From JAFGTX01 sp942492225 (GTDB taxonomy: Bacteria > Bacillota > Clostridia > Peptostreptococcales > Acidaminobacteraceae), in the NCBI GenBank assembly GCA_942492225.1, contig CALODS010000001.1, positions 1 to 64,000 of the forward strand: DNA of 64,000 bases. The letters run 5' to 3'. Made by a program: the position numbers and the translations under genes. The stretch's first letter is position 1, and each line of letters starts with the position of its first letter. Below are positions 1-8,095 of this stretch, piece after piece. The notes beneath the pieces were generated by a model that was not told the DNA's origin, made no database searches, and was given only the letters and a program-made list of their open reading frames with translations.

Positions 1-1863
1 ATTTCTGCGACCTCTCCTCAACTGTCCGTACGGGTCTCGTATACGGCGCTTCCTAAGTTGTATGCACTTTTTTTTACACGATTTGTAATAGTCAGAAAAA
101 AATTGATAACCTGCTTTTCTCAAAAGGTTATCAGTAATAGAGCATGAAAGTATTTGGCTACCGGCTATTTGCCAGTGGCCTTTTCTTGTATTAGCATACT
201 TTATTGCCTTTGAATGGTTATGTCCGAGTTGTTTTAATCGTCTATAGCGTGTTTTGATTTTTCTTCCATCTCTTCCAGATAAACATCCGCAGTCGCCTAC
301 GTAACCATCCATCTAGTTCGATCAGGATTTTCTTCATATCAGCTAATTTAAAGTAATTCGTCAGCATACTACATACTGCTTCAGCTCTCGTTTTAATACT
401 TCATAGCTTATGCCACGCCGTCTTGATGTAATTTCTCTTGCTCGCTTCTTCATACGGACAATACTTTTCTTATGGACTCTAAATTTCATGCCACCTTTCG
501 ATGGATAAAATCCATAGCCAAGAAAATTTACTCGACTTATACCAAGATACTGGTGTTTTATCCTTATTCACTCGAAGTTTTAACTTCTTTTCTATGAAGG
601 CTAAAATGTGTTCTAATATCCTCTTTGCACTACGCTTTGTCTTTGCAAACAGCATTAGGTCATCAGCATATCTTACAAAACGTACACCACGTTTTTCTAG
701 TTCCTTGTCAACTCATTCAGAAGGACATTACTGCAGAAGTGGGCTTAAATTCCCTCCTTGGGCTAGTCCCTTAACTGTAGCTTCATACTTCTTATCAACT
801 ATTGCCCCCGCTCTTAAATATTTGTGAATAAGCGATATTACGCGACCATCTTTAATAGTTCTTGATAGCGTTTCTATCATCTTCGATTGACTCACCGATG
901 TCAAAGAATTTCTCTAAATCCATATCTACTACATAAGTGTAGCCTTCATTGGCGTATTCTTGACACTTCTTCAAGGCATCATGCGTACTTCGTCCCTTTC
1001 TAAAACCATAACTTGTTTCACTGAATGTTGGTTCATATAGGTCTGACAATACTTGCTGGATTGCCTGCTGAACCATTCTGTCTACTACTGTTGGTATACC
1101 CAACTGTCTTTTCTGCCTTTAGTATCTTTCGGTATTTCTACACGTCTTACTGGTTTAGGACGGTATTTCCCGTCTTGTATAGACTTTCTTAACGTCTCTC
1201 CATTGTCTTTTAAATGCTATAGAAGATGCTCTACTTCCATTCCATCGACGCCGTGAGCCCCTTTGTTGGTTTTCTTAACACGCTTATAGGCTTTGTTTAG
1301 ATTATCTTGGGACAAGATTTGTTCCAAAAGTCCATACCCATTTCTATCGGCATTGGTGATGTTTTTTTCAGTTATCCTCTTTTCTGTAAGCGCTCTGTCA
1401 TACACTTTGTGTTCCGCACTATCTCTTTGACAGTAGCCATCACATTTATGATGTTTTCTGCTTTTCTTCGTCCCGATTTCAGTAACTTTCATTTACTTTC
1501 ACCTCCTTAGGTTCAGCCCTTCATGACTGCCACCATGCAGTCATTACTATGATCTCGGCTGACTTCTCATGACAAATCTTATTTCAACCATGTTTCATAA
1601 ATGCGTTTCTCATGTCCATGAGACCTCCCCAGGTAAGAACGCAATCTTTCTCTCCATCTATCTGCCACATTTACGCGTTGATTCCGAGTAGTTATTGGAC
1701 TTCAGTTTGTCGTGCAACCTTATCCATCAACCTGCGCCTGATGTGATTTCTGTTCGTCAGACCAGAGATTTGCCGTAGGCTTCCTTCAGATTCCTCGTCG
1801 CCAAGGACACCCTTGCCATTAGCTATACACTTCCCACTACTAGGGCGTGTTTGGGACTCGCAC
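1..1863 (-). mobile_element. Group II intron, decayed; 3' end lies outside the window
   Basis: Read on the minus strand, the element begins with the group II 5' signature GTGCGAG at 1863 and continues with a conserved domain I stretch (GGGAAGTGTATAGCTAATGG near 1797-1832). It encodes a reverse transcriptase remnant (61-1492) and then a domain V-like segment at 11-53 (GCGCCGTATACGAGACCCG). The 3' strand of that domain V pairs poorly, so the ribozyme is probably degenerate too. The 5' exon is the terminator region of the regulator at 1941-2960. Domain VI and the 3' splice site are not in the window. Confidence 0.85.
61..1492 (-). pseudogene. ltrA: Group II intron reverse transcriptase/maturase, multiply disrupted
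   Basis: Pieces of one LtrA-like protein are found in different frames. The N-terminal part is at 1217-1492 (NKGAHGVDGMEVEHLL), followed by an in-frame TAG at about 1214-1216. A palm segment is at 852-1103 (GIPTVVDRMVQQAIQQVL, YGFRKGRSTHDAL). The catalytic YADD is at 659-670, the thumb motif FLGYGFYPSKGGMKF is near 485-530, and a maturase-like basic region runs down to about 61. At least four frame changes lie between these pieces, near 1115, 900, 715-735 and 525, plus the stop. No functional protein can be made. Several lesions fall in short homopolymers, so some could be sequencing errors, but their number argues for real decay. Confidence 0.85.
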
Positions 1864-1894
1864 CCTTAAGATTGTGCCCATGCTGGGCACACAC

Positions 1895-1927
1895 GTTAAA
1901 AAGGCTGATTCCTCGGAATCAGCCTTT
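1895..1927 (-). terminator. Terminator of the PucR/CdaR-type regulator
   Basis: AAAAAGGCTGATTCC, a 2-nt loop, then GGAATCAGCCTTTTT make a perfect stem with U-runs on both strands. It lies directly after the stop at 1941 and just upstream of the intron's 5' end. Confidence 0.85.
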
Positions 1928-1940
1928 TATTATTATCATT

Positions 1941-2960
1941 CTATTTTTCTAATTGCCATGCAATATATCTGATATAAAACTTTAAGGCATCTTCAAATCG
2001 CCTTATATCAAGCCCTGAGATCTTCTCTATCTTGTTAAGTCTGTACACCAGCGTATTTCTATGTACAAACATATTGTTTGCTGTTTCAGAAGTATTTAAG
2101 TTATTAATCAAGAAGTTTCGTCCAGTATCGAGTAACTCATGATCACTAAAAATTTCAAAAATGCCATCCTCAGTATTTTTCATGTACTCTCGAACTTCAC
2201 CTTCACCTGTTTCATAAACAAGCATTGGTAAAATGAGATCTTCAAAATAATATACTTTTGAGCTTCTCAGTAACGCACGACCAACAAGTAAGGCATTAGA
2301 AGCCGTCTTAAAAGATTCGTGTATGCCGCTAGAACCTTTTGATGCGATGCCCACACCTATTTTAATATGCATATTTTCATTCAAAAAAATATCTTCTAAA
2401 TAATTATCAATGAGTTGATGAACATCCTTTTTATTTCTAATAAAAACACCCAACAAATTACCATCTAATGAAACTGTTTCACAATTGTGAAACATTAATC
2501 GTGCTTTATCTGTTAATATTTTTATGTTTTTTTCTTCATATTTAATAACAAGTACTCTATAATCTGTACTTTCTCGTATATTTAGTGCATTAATTATATA
2601 CTCTCTTTTTTCAACTGGTACTCTATTAAAAAAAAGCATTTCAAGTCCACTTTGGGTATAATCCTCTTTTTTAATTTCTTTTTCAAGGGTCATCGTAACG
2701 ATTTTTAAAATTTTTTCAGCACCAGCAATACCATTGCTTATTCCGATAATCCACTCATTGGATACATCAGACACTACTGTAAAATAAGCATCGTTATACC
2801 CTAAAAAACCATCTTGTTTTATTGTATTCACTTGTTTTGTATCAAGTTTAATCTCTTTTGAGCCATTTATACAAAAACCTTTTCCATCAAACATTAATAT
2901 TTTTATATCTAATTCACGAGACAACTCTTCTACCGCTGTTTTAAATTGAAATTCGTCCAT
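1941..2960 (-). CDS. PucR/CdaR-type transcriptional regulator
   Basis: About 339 residues. The C-terminal 60 residues hold the PucR/CdaR helix-turn-helix: NNLNTSETANNMFVHRNTLVYRL, written here in two parts as NNLNTSETANN and MFVHRNTLVYRLNKIEK, followed by GLDIRRFEDALKFYIRY. The middle resembles the GGDEF-like domain of CdaR proteins and the N-terminus a small-molecule sensor domain. Family members activate genes for sugar-diacid, purine or amino acid use. I chose the ATG at 2960 because AAAGGA lies 9 nt upstream; an ATG at 2969 has no spaced Shine-Dalgarno. It is a single-gene unit closed by the 1895-1927 hairpin. The inducer cannot be read from the sequence. Confidence 0.75.
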   Translation of the reverse strand: MDEFQFKTAVEELSRELDIKILMFDGKGFCINGSKEIKLDTKQVNTIKQDGFLGYNDAYFTVVSDVSNEWIIGISNGIAGAEKILKIVTMTLEKEIKKEDYTQSGLEMLFFNRVPVEKREYIINALNIRESTDYRVLVIKYEEKNIKILTDKARLMFHNCETVSLDGNLLGVFIRNKKDVHQLIDNYLEDIFLNENMHIKIGVGIASKGSSGIHESFKTASNALLVGRALLRSSKVYYFEDLILPMLVYETGEGEVREYMKNTEDGIFEIFSDHELLDTGRNFLINNLNTSETANNMFVHRNTLVYRLNKIEKISGLDIRRFEDALKFYIRYIAWQLEK

Positions 2961-3085
2961 AGTTACCATTCCTTTTAGAAAATATACCAAACACCGAAAC
3001 TGTCAACACCTATATTAAATAATATAGAAAAAGATAGTGCGGGTCAATATTTTTATTCTGTTTTATTTTGTGTCCCACAGAAAAC

Positions 3086-3121
3086 AAAAAAATGCTACCA
3101 CCTTATCAAAGGAAGTAGCAT
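3086..3121 (-). terminator. Terminator of the XRE-cupin regulator
   Basis: TGCTAC at one arm and GTAGCA at the other, with a U-run (complement of 3086-3092) on the minus strand, directly after the stop at 3126. Confidence 0.75.
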
Positions 3122-3125
3122 CTGA

Positions 3126-3713
3126 TTAATCATCTGATTTTGTTTCTTCAAACTTAAAACTATTTGGATAATTTACGGACAATATACGCACTGTTTTATT
3201 CGTATAATTCGCCCAATTATGAACAATTCTCGAATCAAAATGTACACTGTCTCCAGGATACAAATCTTGTTTTTCATTATTCAATATAAGTGTAAAAACA
3301 CCTTCTAATACAAAAACAAATTCTTCCCCTTCATGCTGATATTGTAAAATTTCTTCATTCTCTTTAGACGGTAATATTTCAATCATACGCGGCAGCATTT
3401 TTTTGCCACCTACATCATTTGTTAAGTGGTAAGTTATAAATCTATTGTTTTGAATTTGAAATACTTCTTTTTCATAAGAACGCATAACCGCCTCATGATT
3501 TTTCTTTTTTATTGGAAAAAAGTACGATAAGTCAACATTCAAAGCATCCGCAATTTTTTCAAGAGAAGTAATCGCGAGAGCTGTTAACCCTCTTTCAACC
3601 TGTGACAAAAATCCAATAGATAAATCAGTGCACTCACTTAACTCCTTTAACGTCATCTTCTTTGACAAACGTAAAGTTTTTATAATCTCGCCTATATTAC
3701 TACTACTTCCCAT
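3126..3713 (-). CDS. XRE-family regulator with C-terminal cupin domain
   Basis: About 195 residues. Residues 5-65 form an XRE helix-turn-helix (IGEIIKTLRLSKKMTLKEL, SIGFLSQVERG). Residues about 115-190 form a small cupin barrel (QHEGEEFVFVLEG, YPGDSVHFDSRIVHNWANYT). This is the PuuR/SinR-like HTH-cupin class that usually senses small metabolites and represses amine or amino acid genes. The start at 3713 has GGGGTG 6 nt upstream; an upstream ATG at 3728 lacks a ribosome site. It lies just downstream of glutaminase on the same strand (gap about 66 nt), so the two may be co-transcribed and this protein may regulate glsA. The link is inference. Confidence 0.85.
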   Translation of the reverse strand: MGSSSNIGEIIKTLRLSKKMTLKELSECTDLSIGFLSQVERGLTALAITSLEKIADALNVDLSYFFPIKKKNHEAVMRSYEKEVFQIQNNRFITYHLTNDVGGKKMLPRMIEILPSKENEEILQYQHEGEEFVFVLEGVFTLILNNEKQDLYPGDSVHFDSRIVHNWANYTNKTVRILSVNYPNSFKFEETKSDD

Positions 3714-3779
3714 AATACACCCCAACATCTTCGCATTTTTATTTTTATTATATAAAAATTTTTAAGCGTATACAAATAT

Positions 3780-4697
3780 TTAAAAGATACTTAATTGCAA
3801 TTCATTTGCTAAGGCCTCTAAAACTTTTAATCCTGCTATACTATTACCCTTTTTATCAAGCGATGGACCAAATACACCTATACCCATTCTACTTGGAACA
3901 GCACACATTATACCACCACCAACACCACTTTTGGATGGTACACCAACATTGACTGCAAATTCTCCTGATGCATCATACATACCACAAGTCATCATAATCG
4001 TCTTCACAATCGTCACATAACGCACTGGAACAATCTGTTCACCCGTTTTAATGTCTCTACCGTGATTGGCCAAAAATGCACCAATATTTGCTATATCAAG
4101 GCAGGTCACCTCAATAGAACATTGCTTGAAATATAGATCTAGTACTGCCTCAATATTGCCATCTATACTGCCTAGATCTTTCATGAAATAACCCATTGCG
4201 CGATTTCTATCGCCAGTTAATTTCTCTGATTGATAAACATCTTCATTAATAGTTAAGTCAGGGTTATTCGCCAATCGTTTAAATAAATCTAACATTCTAT
4301 TTAATTTTTCGTCATTATCTTTGCCCTTTATTAAACTTGTAACAGCTATTGCACCCGCATTTATCATTGGATTTAATGGTTTTGATCCATCAAAGGTCTC
4401 AAGACGAACAATCGAGTTAAACGGGTCACCTGTTGGCTCCATTCCCACCCTACTAAAAACTTCTTCTTCACCACAATCCATTAAGGCTTGTAATAGTGCA
4501 ATCGGTTTAGAAATTGATTGTATAGTGAATTTTTGCTGATAATCTCCAGCACATCTAATCTTTCCATTTGTCTGAACAATAGCAACACCCACATGAGTTG
4601 AATTAGCTTTTGATAGTTCTGGTATATAACTAGCAACTTTTCCATTTTGTGTGAATTGCTTACTATCTTCTACAATTTTATTTAGTAATACGTGCAT
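3780..4697 (-). CDS. glsA: Glutaminase
   Basis: 305 residues, full length for the serine-dependent beta-lactamase-fold glutaminases. It hydrolyses L-glutamine to L-glutamate and ammonia in the cytoplasm. The catalytic Ser-x-x-Lys is in FTIQSISKPIALLQAL (SISK), with PLNPMINAGAI and GVPSKSGVGGG further on, all typical of GlsA/YbaS/YlaM. It is followed at 66 nt by the XRE-cupin regulator. Glutaminase supplies glutamate and, with the isocitrate dehydrogenase at 18127-19197, sets the 2-oxoglutarate/glutamate pool. Confidence 0.95.
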   Translation of the reverse strand: MHVLLNKIVEDSKQFTQNGKVASYIPELSKANSTHVGVAIVQTNGKIRCAGDYQQKFTIQSISKPIALLQALMDCGEEEVFSRVGMEPTGDPFNSIVRLETFDGSKPLNPMINAGAIAVTSLIKGKDNDEKLNRMLDLFKRLANNPDLTINEDVYQSEKLTGDRNRAMGYFMKDLGSIDGNIEAVLDLYFKQCSIEVTCLDIANIGAFLANHGRDIKTGEQIVPVRYVTIVKTIMMTCGMYDASGEFAVNVGVPSKSGVGGGIMCAVPSRMGIGVFGPSLDKKGNSIAGLKVLEALANELQLSIF

Positions 4698-4857
4698 ATA
4701 CCCTCCAATAATATTTTCTCATTAAATAGTAACATAGAAATGCAAAATAAAAATTTAAATTTTCGCTATTTTTCAAAGTTTTTTTGTATAATAGTATATA
4801 AGAGAAACTCTGTATTCTATAGGGTTAAAAAAAGATTTATTTTATGAGGAGTTTATC

Positions 4858-5463
4858 ATGATAAAAAGTACTTTATACAATTTTTTCGGGAAAATTTACA
4901 TTCCTGATTCTTTTGATTTTAATGCAAATTATTTATTACATATTTCAGATACACCAAGTTCTATCTTCGCATCATTAAATACTTTTATTAAGAAAGTTCA
5001 ACCTAAAGTTATTATTCATACAGGCGACTTAGTTGATAACATCAAATTAGAAATTTATCCTTCTTCTTTAGACGGATATAATCGTTATTTAAGGCGACTC
5101 ATAAGAATTCTAGAAGTTGGTGATCGCGATGTCTATTACACATTAGGAAATCATGACAATGCAGCGTCTATAATCAAATACACTCACAAAGGTACACTTA
5201 TCAAAACATATGAAGAAGTTACATATGGGGCATTTACTTTTGGAATGGTCCATAACATTGAAGATAACAACTGTGAGCATGCAACTCACATTCTCTTTGG
5301 ACACAACCTAGAACTATGTAGTGATTATTTAGGGTCGGTCAAATATTTTAACGGGATAGAAAAAATTGTTTTACTTAATTTAGATACTGGTCAAATAATA
5401 CCATTTGATTATCCTCGTGGTACGACAGAAAGTAGATTGCTTATTTATAGAAAAGGATTATAA
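4858..5463 (+). CDS. Calcineurin-like metallophosphoesterase, degenerate motifs
   Basis: 201 residues. Metallophosphoesterase motifs appear in order: HISDTPSS (motif I), HTGDLVDN (GDxxD), LGNHDN (GNHD) and FGHNL (GHxH position). The motif I histidine (DxH) is a proline and the last GHxH histidine is an asparagine, so one or both metal sites may be altered. No signal peptide or membrane segment is visible. ATG at 4858 is preceded by TGAGGAG, and a TATAAT lies at 4787-4792. The stop is 11 nt before the next gene, so the two form an operon. The substrate is unknown. Confidence 0.7.
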   Translation: MIKSTLYNFFGKIYIPDSFDFNANYLLHISDTPSSIFASLNTFIKKVQPKVIIHTGDLVDNIKLEIYPSSLDGYNRYLRRLIRILEVGDRDVYYTLGNHDNAASIIKYTHKGTLIKTYEEVTYGAFTFGMVHNIEDNNCEHATHILFGHNLELCSDYLGSVKYFNGIEKIVLLNLDTGQIIPFDYPRGTTESRLLIYRKGL

Positions 5464-5474
5464 GGAGTGATACT

Positions 5475-6515
5475 ATGTTAAATCTTGTTAGAGGCTCATG
5501 CAAAGTTGTAAAAATTGAAAGTCACGACCTTCCAAAACTCATTAATTTTATCTCCACTCAATTTGAAGTATCTGTTCAAGGAGAATTTACGGAACAACGA
5601 CTTAATGATATTTTTGCCGCTTCTCAAGAAGGTAATGTCATTGTCTTAGTAACAAAGGAAATGAAAGAAAATCTTACCGAAAAAGATATGAGCTACTTAA
5701 TATTACTAAAAGTTGAACTTGATGAACTCCTATCCGCCTTTGTTAACAATAGAATCCAATCGCCAATCGTTAACAACATTAAATTAAGTCCACGATTACT
5801 GATTGTTAGAACTGTTGGACAGGTAGAAAAAGTAATCACACAAGTTGAAAAAGATATTCATGGAACAATTGAAGATACTGAACATGTATATGACAAATCT
5901 TCATCAGGTACCATTGTTTTATTCTCTAATAACGCATTGCATAAACCCATCAACATTATGACCACTTATGCGAAATGTGTCCATACGACAGCATCGTACT
6001 ATGAAGTGCTGAGATACTTACGCAATCAGAATTTGAAATATCTCAATATTGGTATTGATAACAACGATTGGTTTGAGCTCAAAATTAAAATTTATGATGC
6101 CTATGGACATTTTGATTTACACTATAAGCGTATGCGCTATATTCTAGAAAAACTTGAAATGGGCATCATTCTAGGAGAAACATGGGGTAAAGACGTGGCA
6201 AGTGTCTTTCAGACTGTTGGAATATATAAAGTACGTTTCTTCACTTTCAAAGATCCGCTTGAAATCAAAAAAATACTTGTTGGTTTAGAATATCTAAATG
6301 AAGATGAGCGTATATGTGATTTTGATTTATATGTAAAGAAAAAAAAGATTCGTTGGGATCAAGTAAGAACCGATACAATAAAAGGCAAAAGAGAGCTTGG
6401 TGTTTTTTATAGAAAAAATATGCTCAATCAATTATCAGATGAAGAAAAACAGATGCTCTTTGAAATGGATAATGAAGTCAGAGCTACAAGAGAACCTCAT
6501 TACAATAAGCCATAA
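5475..6515 (+). CDS. Protein of unknown function, partner of the phosphoesterase
   Basis: 346 residues, soluble, no signal peptide or transmembrane segment. I do not recognise a family. The N-terminal half (1-150) alternates hydrophobic strands and charged helices (EGNVIVLVTKEMKENLTEKD); the C-terminal half contains a clustered aromatic and basic segment (YDAYGHFDLHYKRMRYILEK) and a lysine-rich patch (DLYVKKKKIRWDQVR). GGAGTGA precedes the ATG. It follows the phosphoesterase by 11 nt and is closed by the 6525-6558 terminator, so it is probably functionally tied to it. Confidence 0.75.
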   Translation: MLNLVRGSCKVVKIESHDLPKLINFISTQFEVSVQGEFTEQRLNDIFAASQEGNVIVLVTKEMKENLTEKDMSYLILLKVELDELLSAFVNNRIQSPIVNNIKLSPRLLIVRTVGQVEKVITQVEKDIHGTIEDTEHVYDKSSSGTIVLFSNNALHKPINIMTTYAKCVHTTASYYEVLRYLRNQNLKYLNIGIDNNDWFELKIKIYDAYGHFDLHYKRMRYILEKLEMGIILGETWGKDVASVFQTVGIYKVRFFTFKDPLEIKKILVGLEYLNEDERICDFDLYVKKKKIRWDQVRTDTIKGKRELGVFYRKNMLNQLSDEEKQMLFEMDNEVRATREPHYNKP

Positions 6516-6524
6516 CTTCTATCT

Positions 6525-6558
6525 AAAAAGGTCAGCTATATAGCCGACCTTTTTTTTG
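6525..6558 (+). terminator. Bidirectional terminator between convergent genes
   Basis: AAAGGTCAGCTATA pairs with TATAGCCGACCTTT (one mismatch pair), with a U8 run on the plus strand. It ends the phosphoesterase operon and overlaps the stop codon of the DMT gene at 6532. Confidence 0.85.
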
Positions 6559-7473
6559 TTTTTTTAATAGTTTTTCATTTTTAGCATTGTAATTTTTTGT
6601 GTAAATAGGTGTTAATTCAACAACAATTATAGCCAGAAAAATTAAAAAGCTACCTATAATCATATGCATTGTTAGTTGCTCTTTAAGAACGATTACAGCC
6701 ATTATTGTTGCAAAAAATGCCTCTAATGATAATATGATTGATGTGTGACTTGAACTTGTATGCTTTTGAGCACTATTTTGTAACACATAGCATGTAACAG
6801 TCCCCAAAAACACTTGGTAAATCATCCCAACCCAGACTTTAGAGCTAATTACCATTGGTATCGGCTCTAATATAAATGCACTTATGACCATAAAAATGCC
6901 TGCAGATGCAATTTGAATAAAGGTTAAAGCAATTGGATCATGTTCTTTTGCATACTTACCAACAACAACTATATGGATTGCAAAAAAAACTGCGCCGAGA
7001 ATAGAGAGTAGATCCCCACGTCCCATTAGAAGTGATTGATTGAGGGTCATAAGTCCCACACCTACTAATGTCATAATAGATGCTATAATAATGGTTAAGC
7101 TTGGTTGCTTCTTAGTATAAATCCAATATAAAAATGGTACAAAGACAACATTTGTCGCCGTTAAAAATGCATTTGATGAAGCGGTTGTTTCATTAAGACC
7201 AACATTTTGTACTGCAAAAGCCATAAATAAAAAGAATCCTATAAAAATTCCTGGTTTTAGATCCTCTTTATTTATAGCCTTAACCTTCTTATAAAACAAT
7301 CCTGCCATCACAAACGTTGCTAAATTAAATCTAATTGCCATTAAAAACAGGGGTGTCATTTCACTTAAAGAGTCTTTTATTACGACAAAACCGCCACCCC
7401 AAATCAGCGCAACGACTACCAATAAGCTATCAGCAATAATAACGCTTTTGTTCATTTTGTTCACCGTTGACAT
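6532..7473 (-). CDS. EamA/DMT-family transporter
   Basis: 313 residues with about ten hydrophobic helices and the two tandem EamA repeats (residues about 12-143 and 155-288), beginning VVVALIWGGGFVVIKDSL. Second repeat ends KEQLTMHMIIGSFLIFLAIIVV. Members export or import metabolites such as amino acids. GGGTAG precedes the start. Single gene divergent from greA. The substrate is not predictable. Confidence 0.9.
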   Translation of the reverse strand: MSTVNKMNKSVIIADSLLVVVALIWGGGFVVIKDSLSEMTPLFLMAIRFNLATFVMAGLFYKKVKAINKEDLKPGIFIGFFLFMAFAVQNVGLNETTASSNAFLTATNVVFVPFLYWIYTKKQPSLTIIIASIMTLVGVGLMTLNQSLLMGRGDLLSILGAVFFAIHIVVVGKYAKEHDPIALTFIQIASAGIFMVISAFILEPIPMVISSKVWVGMIYQVFLGTVTCYVLQNSAQKHTSSSHTSIILSLEAFFATIMAVIVLKEQLTMHMIIGSFLIFLAIIVVELTPIYTKNYNAKNEKLLKKQKKGRLYS

Positions 7474-7530
7474 ATATAACTACCCTTTCCCTTCTTTTCT
7501 TGCTTTCAACTACAAGTTTAATATATTTTA

Positions 7531-7561
7531 TTGACAAAAGAAAGCAATATTGTGGTAATAT
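7531..7561 (+). promoter_or_regulatory. Sigma-A type promoter of greA
   Basis: A consensus -35 TTGACA at 7531-7536 is followed after 17 nt by GGTAAT, or after 19 nt by TAATAT, about 30 nt before the greA ATG. The -10 assignment is uncertain. Confidence 0.55.
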
Positions 7562-7589
7562 ATTATTATGTTTGAAGGAGGATGAACTT

Positions 7590-8051
7590 ATGAAAAAAAT
7601 CATTCTAACTGCTACAGCTCTTGAGAAGCTACTTGCTGAAAGAGAAGAGTTGATTGCAAGAAGAAAAGAAATAAGTGAAGAAATTAAAGTTGCTAGAGCT
7701 TTTGGTGATTTATCGGAAAATGCTGAGTATCACGCTGCTCGTGAAGCACAATCATTTAACGAAACTGAAATCCTTAGAGTTACCGAACTACTTGAAAACC
7801 ACGAACTTGCAGAAGAAAATGCCGGCAAAGAAATTGTTGGTATTAATTCAACAGTAAAATTCTTATATGTTGACGATAAGGAAGAATCAACTGTTAAGAT
7901 TGTAAGCAAAATCGAATCAGATCCATTTGACGATAAATTATCTAATGAATCACCTATTGGTGCTGGTTTAATTGGTAAAAAAGTAAATGATGAGTTCATT
8001 GTTGAAACACCAAATGGTGAATTAAAGCTGAAAGTACTTGAAATTTTATAA
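7590..8051 (+). CDS. greA: Transcription elongation factor GreA
   Basis: 153 residues. It rescues backtracked RNA polymerase by inserting its coiled coil into the secondary channel and stimulating transcript cleavage. The coiled coil occupies residues about 5-75 and carries the family signature FGDLSENAEYHAAREAQ with the acidic tip. The C-terminal FKBP-like domain ends IGKKVNDEFIVETPNGEL. I start at 7590 because GAAGGAGGA lies 8 nt upstream; the open frame extends to 7467 but overlaps the divergent gene and lacks a ribosome site. Confidence 0.97.
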   Translation: MKKIILTATALEKLLAEREELIARRKEISEEIKVARAFGDLSENAEYHAAREAQSFNETEILRVTELLENHELAEENAGKEIVGINSTVKFLYVDDKEESTVKIVSKIESDPFDDKLSNESPIGAGLIGKKVNDEFIVETPNGELKLKVLEIL

Positions 8052-8062
8052 AATACAAAAAA

Positions 8063-8095
8063 AGTACGTTGTCACAAGACAGCGTACTCTTTTTT
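8063..8095 (+). terminator. Terminator of greA
   Basis: AGTACGTTGTC, loop ACAA, GACAGCGTACT, then CTTTTTT. It also lies at the stop of the convergent HD-GYP gene (8094). Confidence 0.85.

Noticed and set aside
501..827. Plus-strand open frame of 108 codons, and similar ones at 1053-1256 and 1307-1510
   Set aside because: They are antisense to the group II reverse transcriptase remnant, whose YADD and other motifs read on the minus strand.
7467..7589. N-terminal extension of GreA
   Set aside because: It overlaps the divergent DMT gene and contains the greA promoter; the GAAGGAGGA-linked ATG at 7590 gives a normal GreA.
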